From positions 124,001 through 188,000 of the forward strand of contig NZ_MDED01000003.1 in NCBI RefSeq assembly GCF_002939885.1: a DNA stretch of 64,000 bases. The letters run 5' to 3'. Positions 1-9,936 of the stretch are shown here, piece by piece (position 1 is the first letter of the stretch; every line of letters begins with the position of its first letter). The notes below the pieces were generated by a model. That model was given only the letters and a program-made list of their open reading frames with translations, made no database searches and was not told the DNA's origin. This DNA is from Xanthomonas cucurbitae (lineage in GTDB: Bacteria > Pseudomonadota > Gammaproteobacteria > Xanthomonadales > Xanthomonadaceae). Position numbers and translations under genes: made by a program.

Positions 1-2
1 TG

Positions 3-770
3 CATTACTACACCGTGCCCGGCGGCTGGCCGCCACGCGCCTCGTCCACCGATTTCGACGAGGCCGCATGGATCGACACGCTCTCGCGCACCCTGGTGAT
101 GGACGAGCTGATTACCAAGCACAGCGCCATCATGGACAAGTACGATCCGGGGAAGAAGGTTGCACTGGTAGTGGACGAATGGGGTACCTGGTACGCCGGC
201 CTGCCTGGCGCGAACCCAGGCTTCCTGCATCAGCAGAACAGCCTGCGCGATGCATTGGTGGCCGCGCTGAATATCGACATCTTCAGCGCGCATGCCGAGC
301 GCGTGCGCATGGCCAACATCGCGCAGATGGTCAACGTGCTGCAGGCGATGATCCTCACCGACGGCGACAAGATGGTGCTGACGCCGACCTACCACGTCTT
401 CGCGCTGTACAAGCCCTACCAGGACGCCACGCAGCTACCGCTCGAACTGCGCACGCCCGAGTACCGCCACGGCAGCGTACACGTGCCGGCAGTGCACGGG
501 TCGGCCGTTAAGGCCAAGGATGGGCATGTATATGTGGCGCTGACCAACCTGGATGCGGGCACAGCGGCTACCGTCAGCGTGAATGTGCAGGGATTGGCCG
601 CACGCCGTGTCGAAGGACAGATCCTCACCGCCCCCGCGATGACTGCGCACAACACCTTTGCGCAGCCGCGCGCGGTGGAGCCAACCGCGTTCAAGGGGGC
701 ACGCCTGCAAGGCAAGGCGCTGACCGTGGCGCTACCCGCACGCTCGGTGGTGATGCTCAGGCTTGAGTGA
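3..770 (+). CDS. alpha-N-arabinofuranosidase, GH51, C-terminal part
   Basis: The reading frame is open from the left edge, so the N-terminus lies outside the window; 255 codons are visible. The segment DEWGTWYAG carries a glutamate in the context of the GH51 catalytic nucleophile. It is followed by a helical stretch and the C-terminal beta-sandwich typical of GH51 arabinofuranosidases (motif LTPTYHVFALYKPYQ). Such enzymes release terminal L-arabinose from plant arabinans and arabinoxylans, which fits a plant-associated bacterium. The frame ends at TGA 768-770. The family call is firm; the exact substrate is not decidable here. Confidence 0.85.
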   Translation, partial: HYYTVPGGWPPRASSTDFDEAAWIDTLSRTLVMDELITKHSAIMDKYDPGKKVALVVDEWGTWYAGLPGANPGFLHQQNSLRDALVAALNIDIFSAHAERVRMANIAQMVNVLQAMILTDGDKMVLTPTYHVFALYKPYQDATQLPLELRTPEYRHGSVHVPAVHGSAVKAKDGHVYVALTNLDAGTAATVSVNVQGLAARRVEGQILTAPAMTAHNTFAQPRAVEPTAFKGARLQGKALTVALPARSVVMLRLE

Positions 771-1223
771 GTCACTGCCTGCCAATCCCACAACGTCAGA
801 CGCGTTGTCGCCTTCATCGGCATTGAACCTGGGCCTCATCGTTTCCCGCGACTCCATCGCCGCGGGGGATGCGGCGCCTGGCGCGGCCAAGCCGAAGATA
901 TACCTTGGTATATCGCACAGGTCCTCATGCCTGCTGGCAAGCACATAGCCGCAATGGGAAAATTCACGCTGTCGTCGGCTTGAATCAACGCGACAACACG
1001 CGCTTGGCAGCCGCCCATCGTGCAGGGCGAGTGGTGACATGGTGATTGAACAGAACTGGATAGGAAGACGTTTATGGATCCCGACCCGAGCAGGCGCGCG
1101 TGCGCGCCCAACAGCCAGCCCGATCAGCCCATGAACGCAACGACGTATCGGGCGCTAGCCCCAAGGCTCTCGCACGCCTGAGCGCGTGAGAGACCTCCCG
1201 GCTGCGTGCCCATGGAGGATCTC
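771..1223. other. gene-poor stretch between the arabinofuranosidase and a small ORF
   Basis: Short open frames occur on both strands, but none has a convincing start, codon pattern or recognisable product. I see no clear terminator or promoter. Confidence 0.5.
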
Positions 1224-1508
1224 ATGCCATTTCTCTACAACCATCGCACTGATGCTCCGCAAGGCGCACTGCACGCCGCTGCCGCATCCCATGGTGCCGC
1301 CGCACTTCGCGTCCTGCTGACATCGGACGGCAATCGGGCAATCGCAGGGGCGCTGTCCACACTGTTCGCATCGGATCGCGGTGCCGATCTGTGCCACCTG
1401 CCTTGCGCCTCGCGCAACCGTTTGTGTGAGGCAGAGGGTCTTCCTGCACAGGAGCCCTTACCCACGCGATCGGCCGCAGCCGCCTCGCCGCTGTTCCTGC
1501 TTTGGTAG
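1224..1508 (+). CDS. possible small protein upstream of RND efflux operon
   Basis: A 94-codon frame starts at ATG 1224, preceded by a near-perfect Shine-Dalgarno sequence (GGAGG at 1214-1218, 5 nt before the start). The product would be Ala-rich with scattered His and Cys residues (for example the run HLPCASRNRLC) and no signal peptide or known domain. It lies about 150 bp upstream of the efflux adaptor gene on the same strand, so a leader or metal-responsive role can be imagined, but nothing in the sequence proves it. Without the good ribosome-binding site I would have dismissed it. Confidence 0.3.
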   Translation: MPFLYNHRTDAPQGALHAAAASHGAAALRVLLTSDGNRAIAGALSTLFASDRGADLCHLPCASRNRLCEAEGLPAQEPLPTRSAAAASPLFLLW

Positions 1509-1660
1509 AGGGGCACGGAGAGCGAAGACGCCAACGGTTTCATCAGGGCATCCACGTCCGCCCTCTCCTGGTGCCAAGCCACGGCATCCCCCGTCCTCAG
1601 TTGGGAGCGAGGCGGTCAAGCCACGTCCATTCCACATCGACCCACGCCCTGGATGTTCCA

Positions 1661-2788
1661 ATGAAAACTACCACCCTGATCGCGACCTTCCTTTGCGCCG
1701 CATTACTGACGGCGTGCAGCGACAAGCATCCTGACGCCGATGCCTCCAATGGTAACGTGGCAGAGGCTGGCGACCTTCAGCGCCAGGGTGCACTGGTGAC
1801 AGTGCCGGCGGCGTCACCGCTGCGCAAGAGCCTGGTCGTCAGCCCGGTCGAGCAGCAGGCGTTCGCACAGACGATCGACGCGCCCGGAGTGATCCAGGCG
1901 GCACCCGAAAAGCTGGTGAAGATCACACCGCCGCTGACCGGCCGCATCGTGCGGCTGCACCACCAACTCGGCGATGCAGTCAGGGCTGGCGATGCACTGG
2001 TCACCATCGACTCACCCGACCTGGGTTCCGCCTACAGCGACCATAGTAAGGCGCAGGCAACGCTGACCCAGGCTCGCCAGGAGTTCGAGCGCCAAAAGGC
2101 GCTGCAGGACGAGGACATCTCGGCCAAGAAGGATTTCGAGGCCGCACAATTGGCATTGTTCGCAGCCGAAAGCGACGCGCGTGCGATCACCGATCGGCTG
2201 GCGCAACTCGGCGCCTCCGCTGCTGGCAACTCCCGACGCGAATACGTCATTCGCGCTCCCATCCCGGGACGGATCGTCGAAATGAACGGCGCGCTGGGCG
2301 GTTATTGGAACGAAAGCACTGCCTCCATCATGACCGTCGCAGACCTGTCCACTGTTTGGCTGTCGGCCAGCGTGCCGGAGAAGGACCTGTCGCAGATAGT
2401 CGTCGGCCAGGCCGCGCGCATCGTGCCCAACGCTTATGCCAATCAGGCATTCAACGGCAAGGTGCAGTACATCGGCGATTTACTCGACCCCGACACGCGC
2501 ACGGCGTCTGCCCGCGTCGCCATCGACAACCGCACGGGGCTGTTCAAGCCTGGCATGTTCGCCCGCGTCGGCTTCACCGGCGCCAGCCACCCGGCACTGC
2601 TCGCGCCCGCGAGCGCGCTATTGCAAAGCGGCCTCTATACGCGGGTCTTCGTCGAGCAGGCTCCGTTCCGATTCGAATCCCGTGTGGTCACTGTGGGTGT
2701 GACCGTCGGCAATCGCGTCGAGGTGCTGTCCGGGTTGAAGGCCGGTGAGCGTATCGTGACCAAGGGCGGAGTGCTGCTCAATGATTGA
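1661..2788 (+). CDS. RND efflux periplasmic adaptor lipoprotein (CzcB/CusB-like)
   Basis: A 375-residue membrane fusion protein bridging the inner-membrane RND pump and the outer-membrane channel. The start at ATG 1661 gives a lipoprotein signal with lipobox LLTAC (Cys19); the longer frame to 1502 would destroy it. After the signal come the lipoyl/barrel-sandwich half (residues about 85-125, LVKITPPLTGRIVRLHHQLG), an alpha-hairpin (about 125-190), the second lipoyl half (IRAPIPGRIVEMNG) and the beta-barrel (VWLSASVPEKDLSQI). It overlaps the downstream pump gene by 8 nt, so the two are translationally coupled. The family normally exports divalent metals or small hydrophobic compounds. Confidence 0.88.
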   Translation: MKTTTLIATFLCAALLTACSDKHPDADASNGNVAEAGDLQRQGALVTVPAASPLRKSLVVSPVEQQAFAQTIDAPGVIQAAPEKLVKITPPLTGRIVRLHHQLGDAVRAGDALVTIDSPDLGSAYSDHSKAQATLTQARQEFERQKALQDEDISAKKDFEAAQLALFAAESDARAITDRLAQLGASAAGNSRREYVIRAPIPGRIVEMNGALGGYWNESTASIMTVADLSTVWLSASVPEKDLSQIVVGQAARIVPNAYANQAFNGKVQYIGDLLDPDTRTASARVAIDNRTGLFKPGMFARVGFTGASHPALLAPASALLQSGLYTRVFVEQAPFRFESRVVTVGVTVGNRVEVLSGLKAGERIVTKGGVLLND

Positions 2789-5700
2789 TGCCATTGTCAG
2801 CACCTGCTTCCAGCGCCGCGGCATCGCCTGGCTGATCTTTGTCTTTGTTGCGTTGTACGGTGCATGGAGCTGGAAACAGCTTCCGGTCGAAGCCTACCCA
2901 GACATCGCCGACGTGACCTCGCAGATCGTCACCCAGGTACCCGGTCTCGGCGCCGAGGAGGTCGAGCAGCAGATCACCATCCCGCTGGAACGTGTTTTGC
3001 TCGGTACGCCGGGCATGCACGTGCTGCGCTCGCGTAGCTTGTTTGCGTTGTCGCTCATCACCGTTGTCTTCGAGGACGGCACCGATGGCTATTTCGCCCG
3101 CCAGCGGTTGCAGGAACGGTTGAACGAGGTATCGCTGCCTTACGGCGCCATGCCTGGCCTGGATCCTTACACCTCGCCGACCGGCGAGATCTTCCGCTAT
3201 ACGCTGGAGTCCACATCACGAAGCCTGCGCGAACTGTCCGAACTGCAGTTCTGGACCGTCATTCCCCGCATCCGGAAGGCGCCGGGGGTGGTGGACGTGA
3301 GCAATTTTGGCGGTGTGACGACGCAGTTCATGCTCGAACTCGAACCCGAGCGGCTCCGCCAGTACGACCTGTCGCTGCAGAACGTCAAGGACGCGATCAA
3401 CGCCAACAACGCCAACGGCGGCGGCAGCGTCGTCGATCGGGGCGAGCAGAGTTACGTGGTGCGCGGCGTCGGGTTGCTGCGCTCGCTCGAGGACATGGGC
3501 AACGTCGTCGTCAAGACCAAGAACGGCCTGCCCGTGCTGGTCAAGGATCTGGGTACGCTCACCTATGGCAACGTCGAACGCCGCGGTGTTCTCGGCAAGG
3601 ACGACAACCCCGACACAATCGAAGGCATCACCCTGCTACTGAAGGACTACAACACCTCGCAGGCGCTCGCCGGCATCCATGAGGCCGTGCACGACCTCAA
3701 CGAAAACCTGCTACCGAAGGATGTCAAGGTCGTTCCCTATCTCGACCGCACCTCGCTGATCGACGCCACCCTGCATACCGTGAGCTTTACGCTCGCCGAA
3801 GGCATGGTCCTGGTCAGCCTCGTCCTGCTGTTGTTCCTCGGCAGCCCGCGTGCAGCAGCGATCGTCGCATTGACGATTCCGTTGTCGCTGCTGATCGCGT
3901 TCGTGTTCATGCACCACTTCAAGATTCCTGCAAATCTGCTGTCGCTCGGCGCCATCGACTTCGGCATCCTGGTGGACGGCGCCGTCGTGCTGGTCGAGAA
4001 CATTCTGCGCAAGCGCGAGGAGAACGAGGACCGCCCCCTGCAGGCGCAGGACGCGATCCAGGCAACCTTGCAGGTGGCCAGGCCGATCTTTTTCGGCATG
4101 GCCGTGATCGTCTGCGCGTACCTGCCGCTGTTCGCCTTCCAGCGCATCGAGTACAAGCTATTTTCGCCGATGGCGTATGCGGTCGGCGCGGCACTCGCTG
4201 GCGCATTGATCGTGGCGCTCACGCTGATCCCGGCGCTGGCCTGGCTGGCATTTCGCAAGCCGCGCAAGGTGTTCCACAACCCGGTGATCGACGCGCTATC
4301 GCTGCGCTATGCCGGCTTCCTGGAGCGCACCTTGGGCAAGACGCGATGGCTCCTGGTCACCTGCGTGACCGCCGTGTTCGGACTGATCGTGCTGTTCTCC
4401 ACTATCGGGCGCGACTTCCTGCCGTATCTGGACGAAGGCTCGCTGTGGCTGCAAGTGCAGATGCCGCCGGGCATCACGCTGGACAAGGCGTCGGCGATGG
4501 CGAACGCGCTGCGGCGAGTCACGCTGAGGTTCCCGGAAGTGTCCTACATGGTGACCCAGACCGGCCGCAACGACGATGGCACGGATTATTGGACGCCCTC
4601 GCACATCGAGGTGAGCATCGGACTGCATCCGTACAAGGAATGGAAATCCGGCCTGACCAAACAGCAGTTGATCGCCAAACTGGCCGAGCGCTACGCGCAG
4701 ATGCCCGGTTACACGATCGGCTTCATGCAGCCAATGATCGACGGCGTGCAGGACAAGCTCTCGGGCGCCCATAGCGACCTCACGGTGAAGGTCTTCGGCG
4801 ACGACCTGACTGAAGTCCGCGGCATCGCCAACCGGCTGGCCGGCGTTCTCAAGCGCGTGCCCGGTTCGGCCGATGTTGCGGTGGACGTGGAGCCCCCGCT
4901 GCCCAACCTGAAGATCGAACTCGACCGCGCCGCGGCGGCACGGCACGGCATCAACGCAGCCGATGTCGCGGACCTGATCGCCACCGGCATCGGCGGCACA
5001 CCGATCGGCCACCTCTACGTCGGCGAAAAGAGCTACGACATGACCGTACGCTTTCCAGAGAAGTACCGATTCAGTCCGGATGTGATCGGCAACCTCACGC
5101 TGAAGGCGCCCACCGGCGAGCGGGTTCCGCTGTCGGACGTGGCACGCATCAGCACGGTTTCCGGTGAAAGCGTGATCGTGCGAGAAATGGCGCAGCGAAA
5201 CATCATCGTGCGCCTCAACGTGCGCGACCGGGACCTGGCAAGCTTCCTGAGCGACGCGCATGCCGCCGTCGCGCGCAACGTCCAGTTCGACCACAAGCGC
5301 ATCCAGATCAAGTGGGGCGGCCAATTCGAGAACCTGGAGCGGGCCGAGGCACGACTGGCGCTGATCCTGCCGATGACGCTGGGCATCATGTTCCTGCTGC
5401 TGTTCGGCGAGTTCCGCAACCTGCATCAGCCCTTGCTCGTGCTGGTTGCGGTACCACTGGCGATGCTCGGCGGATTGGCCGCGCTGCATCTGCGTGGCAT
5501 GACGCTCAACGTGTCCAGCGCAGTTGGATTCATCGCGCTGTTCGGCGTGGCCGTGCTCAACGGCGTGCTGATGATCGCGCAGATCAACCGGCTGCGCCAC
5601 GAGGAAGGCAAGTGCCTGCGCGACGCCGTACTCGAAGGCGCACGCAGCCGCATGCGCCCGGTATTGATGACCGCGACGGTCGCCGCGCTTGGCCTCACGC

Positions 5701-5897
5701 CGGCCATGCTTGCCACGGGACTGGGCAGCGACGTGCAGCGACCGCTCGCCACCGTCGTCGTGGGCGGCCTGCTGACCGCCACCGCCCTGACCCTGGTGCT
5801 GTTGCCCGCGCTCTACCACCTGATCGAAGACCGCATCGCGCGGCGCAACGCCAGGACCGCCGCCCTGATCGCATCCGAACAAGGAGCGCAACGATGA
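2781..5897 (+). CDS. HME-type RND efflux pump, inner-membrane permease (CzcA-like)
   Basis: A 1038-residue proton antiporter of the heavy-metal efflux RND subfamily. TM1 (AWLIFVFVALYGAW) is followed by the first periplasmic loop and TM2-6 from residue about 335. The TM4 motif DFGILVDGAVVLVEN carries the two Asp and one Glu that relay protons in CzcA-like pumps. The second half has TM8-12 from about residue 865, ending in a basic tail. The TM4 signature resembles the Zn/Co/Cd branch more than the Cu/Ag branch, but substrate cannot be fixed by reading. Length is as expected for the family. It is the middle gene of a three-gene operon and shares ATGA with the next gene. Confidence 0.9.
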   Translation: MIDAIVSTCFQRRGIAWLIFVFVALYGAWSWKQLPVEAYPDIADVTSQIVTQVPGLGAEEVEQQITIPLERVLLGTPGMHVLRSRSLFALSLITVVFEDGTDGYFARQRLQERLNEVSLPYGAMPGLDPYTSPTGEIFRYTLESTSRSLRELSELQFWTVIPRIRKAPGVVDVSNFGGVTTQFMLELEPERLRQYDLSLQNVKDAINANNANGGGSVVDRGEQSYVVRGVGLLRSLEDMGNVVVKTKNGLPVLVKDLGTLTYGNVERRGVLGKDDNPDTIEGITLLLKDYNTSQALAGIHEAVHDLNENLLPKDVKVVPYLDRTSLIDATLHTVSFTLAEGMVLVSLVLLLFLGSPRAAAIVALTIPLSLLIAFVFMHHFKIPANLLSLGAIDFGILVDGAVVLVENILRKREENEDRPLQAQDAIQATLQVARPIFFGMAVIVCAYLPLFAFQRIEYKLFSPMAYAVGAALAGALIVALTLIPALAWLAFRKPRKVFHNPVIDALSLRYAGFLERTLGKTRWLLVTCVTAVFGLIVLFSTIGRDFLPYLDEGSLWLQVQMPPGITLDKASAMANALRRVTLRFPEVSYMVTQTGRNDDGTDYWTPSHIEVSIGLHPYKEWKSGLTKQQLIAKLAERYAQMPGYTIGFMQPMIDGVQDKLSGAHSDLTVKVFGDDLTEVRGIANRLAGVLKRVPGSADVAVDVEPPLPNLKIELDRAAAARHGINAADVADLIATGIGGTPIGHLYVGEKSYDMTVRFPEKYRFSPDVIGNLTLKAPTGERVPLSDVARISTVSGESVIVREMAQRNIIVRLNVRDRDLASFLSDAHAAVARNVQFDHKRIQIKWGGQFENLERAEARLALILPMTLGIMFLLLFGEFRNLHQPLLVLVAVPLAMLGGLAALHLRGMTLNVSSAVGFIALFGVAVLNGVLMIAQINRLRHEEGKCLRDAVLEGARSRMRPVLMTATVAALGLTPAMLATGLGSDVQRPLATVVVGGLLTATALTLVLLPALYHLIEDRIARRNARTAALIASEQGAQR

Positions 5898-7405
5898 TCC
5901 GCACGGTTCGTTGCACCACGCTGGCGTTGCTGCTGGCGACGACGGCAGGCTGCGCCGTCGGGCCGGACTTCCAGCGTCCGGCGACCCCGGTCACGCATTC
6001 CTACGTCGCCGGGACGCTACCCGAGCAAACCGCCTCGGTATCCGGCCTCGCCAGCGAGGCGCAACGCTTCGCGCATGGCCAGGAGGTGCAGACACAGTGG
6101 TGGAAAGCCTTTGGCTCCCCAGAACTCGATGCGCTGGTCGCTGCCGCGCTGCAGGCCAATCCCGACCTGAAGGCGGCCGAAGCCGCACTGCGCGCCGCGC
6201 GCGAGACGGCGGCCGCGCAGCGGGGCGCCTTCTGGCCCAGCGTCGATGCCGGCGTCAATGCGACGAGGCAGCAGACACCGGGGCCGCTGGCGGGACCGCT
6301 GGTGGACGCGAACGTCACGCTCTACACACTGCACACCGCGCAGCTCAGCATCGGCTACGTGCCGGACGTGTTCGGCGGCAACCGGCGGCAAGCCGAAGCG
6401 CTCTCCGCCGAGGTGGACGTGCAGCGCTTCCAGCGCGAGGCCATCTACACGACGCTGGTTTCCAACGTCGTGAACGCGGCGATCGAGGAAGCTTCGTTGC
6501 GCGCGCAGATCGCCGCGACGCACGACCTCATCGGTCTGGCAACGCGACTGCTGGATATCTCGCATCGTGAACACCAGGCCGGCCAGATCGGTGGCGCCGA
6601 CGTCGCCGCACAGGAGGCGGCACTAGCGCAAGCACAAGCCGCTTTGCCGCCGCTGGAGAAGCGACTGGCCGGGCAGCACAACCAGCTCGCCGTACTGGCC
6701 GGACGGCTGCCCAGCGAGCAGGCCACCCAGCATTTCGAGCTAGCCTCACTCTCCCTTCCGTCAGAACTGCCAGTCAGCTTACCGTCCCGCTTGGTCGAGC
6801 AACGGCCAGACATCCGTGCGGCCGAAGCGCAGTTGCACGCGGCCAGCGCGCAGATCGGTGTCGCCACGGCCGCGCGGTTGCCCAACCTCACGCTGACGGC
6901 CACGTTGGGAAGCTCGGCACTCAATGTCTCGCAGCTCTTTCGCAGCGGTAGCGGGCTCTGGTCGGTTGGCGAGGATCTGCTGCAACCGATCTTCCAGGGC
7001 GGAACGCTGATGCACCAGCAACGCGCGGCTGAGGCGACCTATGACCAAGCGGCGGCGCAGTACCGCAGCACGGTCTTGACCGCGTTCCAGAACAGCGCAG
7101 ACGCTTTGCAGGCCATCGTCAGCGACGCAGACACCTTGCGTGCTGCCAGCGCCTCCGACGCCGCGGCGAAAAAGAGCCTGGCAATGGCCCGTCGTCAACA
7201 TGCGCTGGGAGCAACGACACAGGCGGAAGTGATCCTTGCCCAACAAACCTGTCAGCAAACCGCACTGACATTCGTCCAGGCCCAGGCCAGTCGCTACACC
7301 AACACCGTAGCGCTGTACGTGGCGCTTGGGGGATGGTGGCAGGAGCCGGAAGCCACCGACAGACAAATCAACGCAGATCACCTCGCACGGCCTACCGGCG
7401 ACTGA
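5894..7405 (+). CDS. outer-membrane efflux lipoprotein, NodT/OprM family
   Basis: A 503-residue TolC-like channel completing the efflux pump. The start at ATG 5894 overlaps the pump stop (ATGA) and produces a lipoprotein signal with lipobox TTAGC (Cys20), directly followed by the family hallmark VGPDFQRP. Two OEP repeats follow (QWWKAFGSPELDALVAAAL near 75-95, and a second half with LVEQRPDIRAAEAQLHAASAQIGVA near 300). The longer frame back to 5312 is an overlap artefact inside the pump gene. The motif ALGGWW near the C-terminus is usual for NodT-type channels. Confidence 0.9.
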   Translation: MIRTVRCTTLALLLATTAGCAVGPDFQRPATPVTHSYVAGTLPEQTASVSGLASEAQRFAHGQEVQTQWWKAFGSPELDALVAAALQANPDLKAAEAALRAARETAAAQRGAFWPSVDAGVNATRQQTPGPLAGPLVDANVTLYTLHTAQLSIGYVPDVFGGNRRQAEALSAEVDVQRFQREAIYTTLVSNVVNAAIEEASLRAQIAATHDLIGLATRLLDISHREHQAGQIGGADVAAQEAALAQAQAALPPLEKRLAGQHNQLAVLAGRLPSEQATQHFELASLSLPSELPVSLPSRLVEQRPDIRAAEAQLHAASAQIGVATAARLPNLTLTATLGSSALNVSQLFRSGSGLWSVGEDLLQPIFQGGTLMHQQRAAEATYDQAAAQYRSTVLTAFQNSADALQAIVSDADTLRAASASDAAAKKSLAMARRQHALGATTQAEVILAQQTCQQTALTFVQAQASRYTNTVALYVALGGWWQEPEATDRQINADHLARPTGD

Positions 7406-7658
7406 CTCGCGGATGCCCCGGCTTGCCGGCGATCAGAGGCAAGGCATCAACCAAGGCTTCGACCACCAGTGGAGCATGCCAGCGCTTGCCTAGACAGACC
7501 GATTTCAGCACCATGACCGACGCCCCGCTGGGCTGGATCCAATAGCGGCCTGACAAGCGTCCGCGCAAGAGATGCAGATTCACAACACCCCTCGAAGTCT
7601 TCTGCGAGGAAATCCCTAACAGCGCTGCGACTCAGAGTTGAATCCGCCAGGGTATTCC
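7406..7658. other. intergenic between efflux operon and sensor kinase
   Basis: 253 bp without a supportable gene. It must hold the end of the efflux transcript and probably the promoter of the kinase-regulator pair; no consensus promoter or strong hairpin stands out. Confidence 0.4.
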
Positions 7659-8735
7659 ATGCACGCCGATCACACGCAGCCGCCCTCACCACGAGACCAT
7701 CGCATTCTGAAAATTGCGTTGATCGCCGTCGTCATGGCGGCCATCTTCGTGGCAGACACCACCACGCGATACGAGGTCGCGGTGGCCGTGTTCTACACGG
7801 TGGTCATCTTTGTCTCGGCACGCACCCTACGTCGTCGAGGGTTGATTGCACTGGCTGCTGCGTGCATCGTGATGACGACAACCAGCTTCGCTCTGACACC
7901 GCACGGGAATCTGGAGGCGGGCCTGATTAATATGAGCATCAGCATCGCGGCGATTGTGATGATCTCCATCTTGATCCTGAAGGCGGACGCTGCGCGAACG
8001 GCGGCGCACGAGGCGCAGGCGCACTTGATGCGGATCGCGCGCGCCAAGAGTCTGGAAGGGCTGACCACTTCCATTGCGCATGAAGTCAATCAACCACTCG
8101 CGGCCATCGTGACCAGTGGCAATGCCTGTCAGCGCTGGCTGGCGCAGGAGCCACCAAATCTTGACAAGGCACGTCAGGCACTTGACCGGATACTGGGCGA
8201 CGCCGGCCGTGCAAGCAGCATCATTGCCCGCGTACGCAGCCTCACCCGTGGGGAGCACCCACACAGGAGCACGTTCGATTTCAACGAGGCCATTGTCGAG
8301 ATCATCGCTCTTTCTCAGGCCGAAATGGTGCGCACCGGCATTCACCTGACGACCGAGCTAAGTCCCGACCTACCTCCCGCGTTGGCCGAGCGGATTCAGA
8401 TACAGCAAGTAATCGGCAACTTGCTATTGAACGCCATCGAGGCATTGGCCTCAGTCCCTGAGCCAACGCGAAGCATGCGGATCACGTCGGAGACCAAGGA
8501 AGGCGCCATCGTATTCAGCGTTTTTGATTCCGGCACGGGCATCCCAACTGGGGTGCACGAGCACTTGTTCGAAGCCTTCTGGACCACAAAGCAAGAAGGC
8601 ATCGGGATCGGCCTAAGTATCAGCAGAGCGATTGTCGAATCCAATGACGGGCAAATATGGGCCGAGCCAAATGTGGGCAGCGGTGCAGTCTTTCGATTCA
8701 GCGTGCCGGGAACTTCGCAGGAGAAGCACCTATGA
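7659..8735 (+). CDS. membrane sensor histidine kinase (FixL/TodS-like kinase core)
   Basis: A 358-residue kinase with about four N-terminal transmembrane helices (residues about 20-115) and almost no periplasmic domain, so it probably senses within or through the membrane. The dimerisation/phospho-acceptor box is [12 protein letters not shown], the HEVNQPL form seen in FixL, DctB and TodS-type kinases. The ATPase domain shows [10 protein letters not shown] (N box), DSGTGIP (G1) and [13 protein letters not shown] (G2). ATG 7659 is preferred over the upstream TTG at 7638. The stop overlaps the next start (ATGA), forming a cognate pair. The pair lies 250 bp behind the efflux operon, so control of that operon is possible but unproven. 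Confidence 0.87.
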   Translation: MHADHTQPPSPRDHRILKIALIAVVMAAIFVADTTTRYEVAVAVFYTVVIFVSARTLRRRGLIALAAACIVMTTTSFALTPHGNLEAGLINMSISIAAIVMISILILKADAARTAAHEAQAHLMRIARAKSLEGLTTSIAHEVNQPLAAIVTSGNACQRWLAQEPPNLDKARQALDRILGDAGRASSIIARVRSLTRGEHPHRSTFDFNEAIVEIIALSQAEMVRTGIHLTTELSPDLPPALAERIQIQQVIGNLLLNAIEALASVPEPTRSMRITSETKEGAIVFSVFDSGTGIPTGVHEHLFEAFWTTKQEGIGIGLSISRAIVESNDGQIWAEPNVGSGAVFRFSVPGTSQEKHL

Positions 8736-9361
8736 CGAAGCAGTCGACAATTGCATCGGACACTCCGACTGTCTATATCGTTGACGACGATATCTCAGTC
8801 CGCGCAGCACTCGAAGATTTGTTGGCCTCGGTCGGGCTGAGGGCGCTGACCTTTAGCTCGACCAAGGATATTCTGGCCTACACGATGGAGGATGTGCCGG
8901 GGTGCCTTGTTCTGGATGTCCGCATGCCGGAACAGAGCGGCATGGACTTCCATCGAAAAATGGCCACCCTGGGAATGACGCTTCCGGTCGTGTTCATCAC
9001 AGGCCACGGCGACATTGCCATGGGGGTCGATGCCATGAAAAATGGTGCGATCGAGTTCCTGACAAAGCCCTTCAAGGATCAGGCATTGCTCGACGCGATT
9101 CATAACGGCATCGACAAGGATCGTGAGCGACGCAGGATCGCAGCGCTTGCATCCGAGCTTCAAGCAAGATGGGCGTCGCTGACGACCGGCGAGCAGGATG
9201 TGACGCGCTTGGTCGTACAGGGCCTTTTGAACAAGCAGATCGCATCACGGTTGAATATTAGCGAGATTACCGTAAAGGTTCGACGAGGGCACGCCATGCG
9301 CAAGATGCAGGCAAGGTCGTTGGCAGAACTGGTGAGGATGACCGAGAAGTTGGCAATCTAG
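8732..9361 (+). CDS. FixJ/NarL-family response regulator
   Basis: A 209-residue two-domain regulator. The receiver (residues about 15-130) has the acidic pair in VYIVDDDIS, the phospho-acceptor Asp in LVLDVRMP and the switch lysine in LTKPFKD. The C-terminal LuxR-type helix-turn-helix (about 140-205) contains [28 protein letters not shown]. The start at ATG 8732 follows AGGAG with good spacing; the frame to 8657 runs inside the kinase. Translationally coupled to the upstream kinase, which is its probable phosphodonor. Overall arrangement matches FixJ/TodT/StyR regulators. Confidence 0.9.
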   Translation: MTKQSTIASDTPTVYIVDDDISVRAALEDLLASVGLRALTFSSTKDILAYTMEDVPGCLVLDVRMPEQSGMDFHRKMATLGMTLPVVFITGHGDIAMGVDAMKNGAIEFLTKPFKDQALLDAIHNGIDKDRERRRIAALASELQARWASLTTGEQDVTRLVVQGLLNKQIASRLNISEITVKVRRGHAMRKMQARSLAELVRMTEKLAI

Positions 9362-9567
9362 CGGATGAGGGCACCCGCGGGCGAACGCGCTACCGCGATC
9401 ACAGGTCATCGGGGGCGGTAGTTTTCGGCCGTACCGTCAGGACGCTACCCTGGACGCACAAGGACGGCGCCATGTTGGCAGGGCACAGCGAATATCGTAA
9501 ACCGGTGGCGCTTGAGAGGGCGATACACAGTCGCCAGGCGCCGGCGACAGAGAGTCTTCATCCAGTG

Positions 9568-9936
9568 TCAGGCGTTAGCCGCAACACCTTTCAACAGGTC
9601 GATGAGCTGGCGCAGGCGATACGGCTTGGGCAGGAAATCGACCCGCGCCGGCAAAGGCGGCAGTTGTGCCTTCGCAAAGCCCGAGGCCAGGATCACGCGT
9701 GCCTGCGGCAACAGCTGTGCCACTTGCTCGCTCAATTCGATGCCCGACATGCCGTTGGGCATGCGGACGTCGCTAAACACCACATCGTAGGGTCCGTGCT
9801 CGCGCAGCATGCGCAACGCAGCATGACCATCGTCGGCGGTATCGACGGTGATGCCTGCATCGCGCAGCGCTTCGCCGATCAACTCGCGCAGTTCTTCCTG
9901 GTCTTCCACCATCAGCAGGCGTAGGGATTCAGTCAT
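9568..9936 (-). CDS. single-domain response regulator (receiver only)
   Basis: A 122-residue stand-alone receiver with no output domain. It shows the acidic pair in MVEDQEE, phospho-acceptor Asp in VVFSDVRMPNG, conserved Ser in ILASGFAK and switch lysine in FLPKPYR. The family of receivers ending in a short basic tail often accompanies PAS-HK proteins and works by docking to partners or by phosphate transfer. Its start overlaps the stop of the upstream PAS kinase by 8 nt, so the two are co-translated and almost certainly form a pair. Confidence 0.88.
   Translation of the reverse strand: MTESLRLLMVEDQEELRELIGEALRDAGITVDTADDGHAALRMLREHGPYDVVFSDVRMPNGMSGIELSEQVAQLLPQARVILASGFAKAQLPPLPARVDFLPKPYRLRQLIDLLKGVAANA

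Noticed and set aside
4296-5891. 531-codon minus-strand frame inside the RND pump gene
   Set aside because: It is antisense to a clear pump gene; composition (many His, Gln, Arg) is typical of GC-rich shadow frames.
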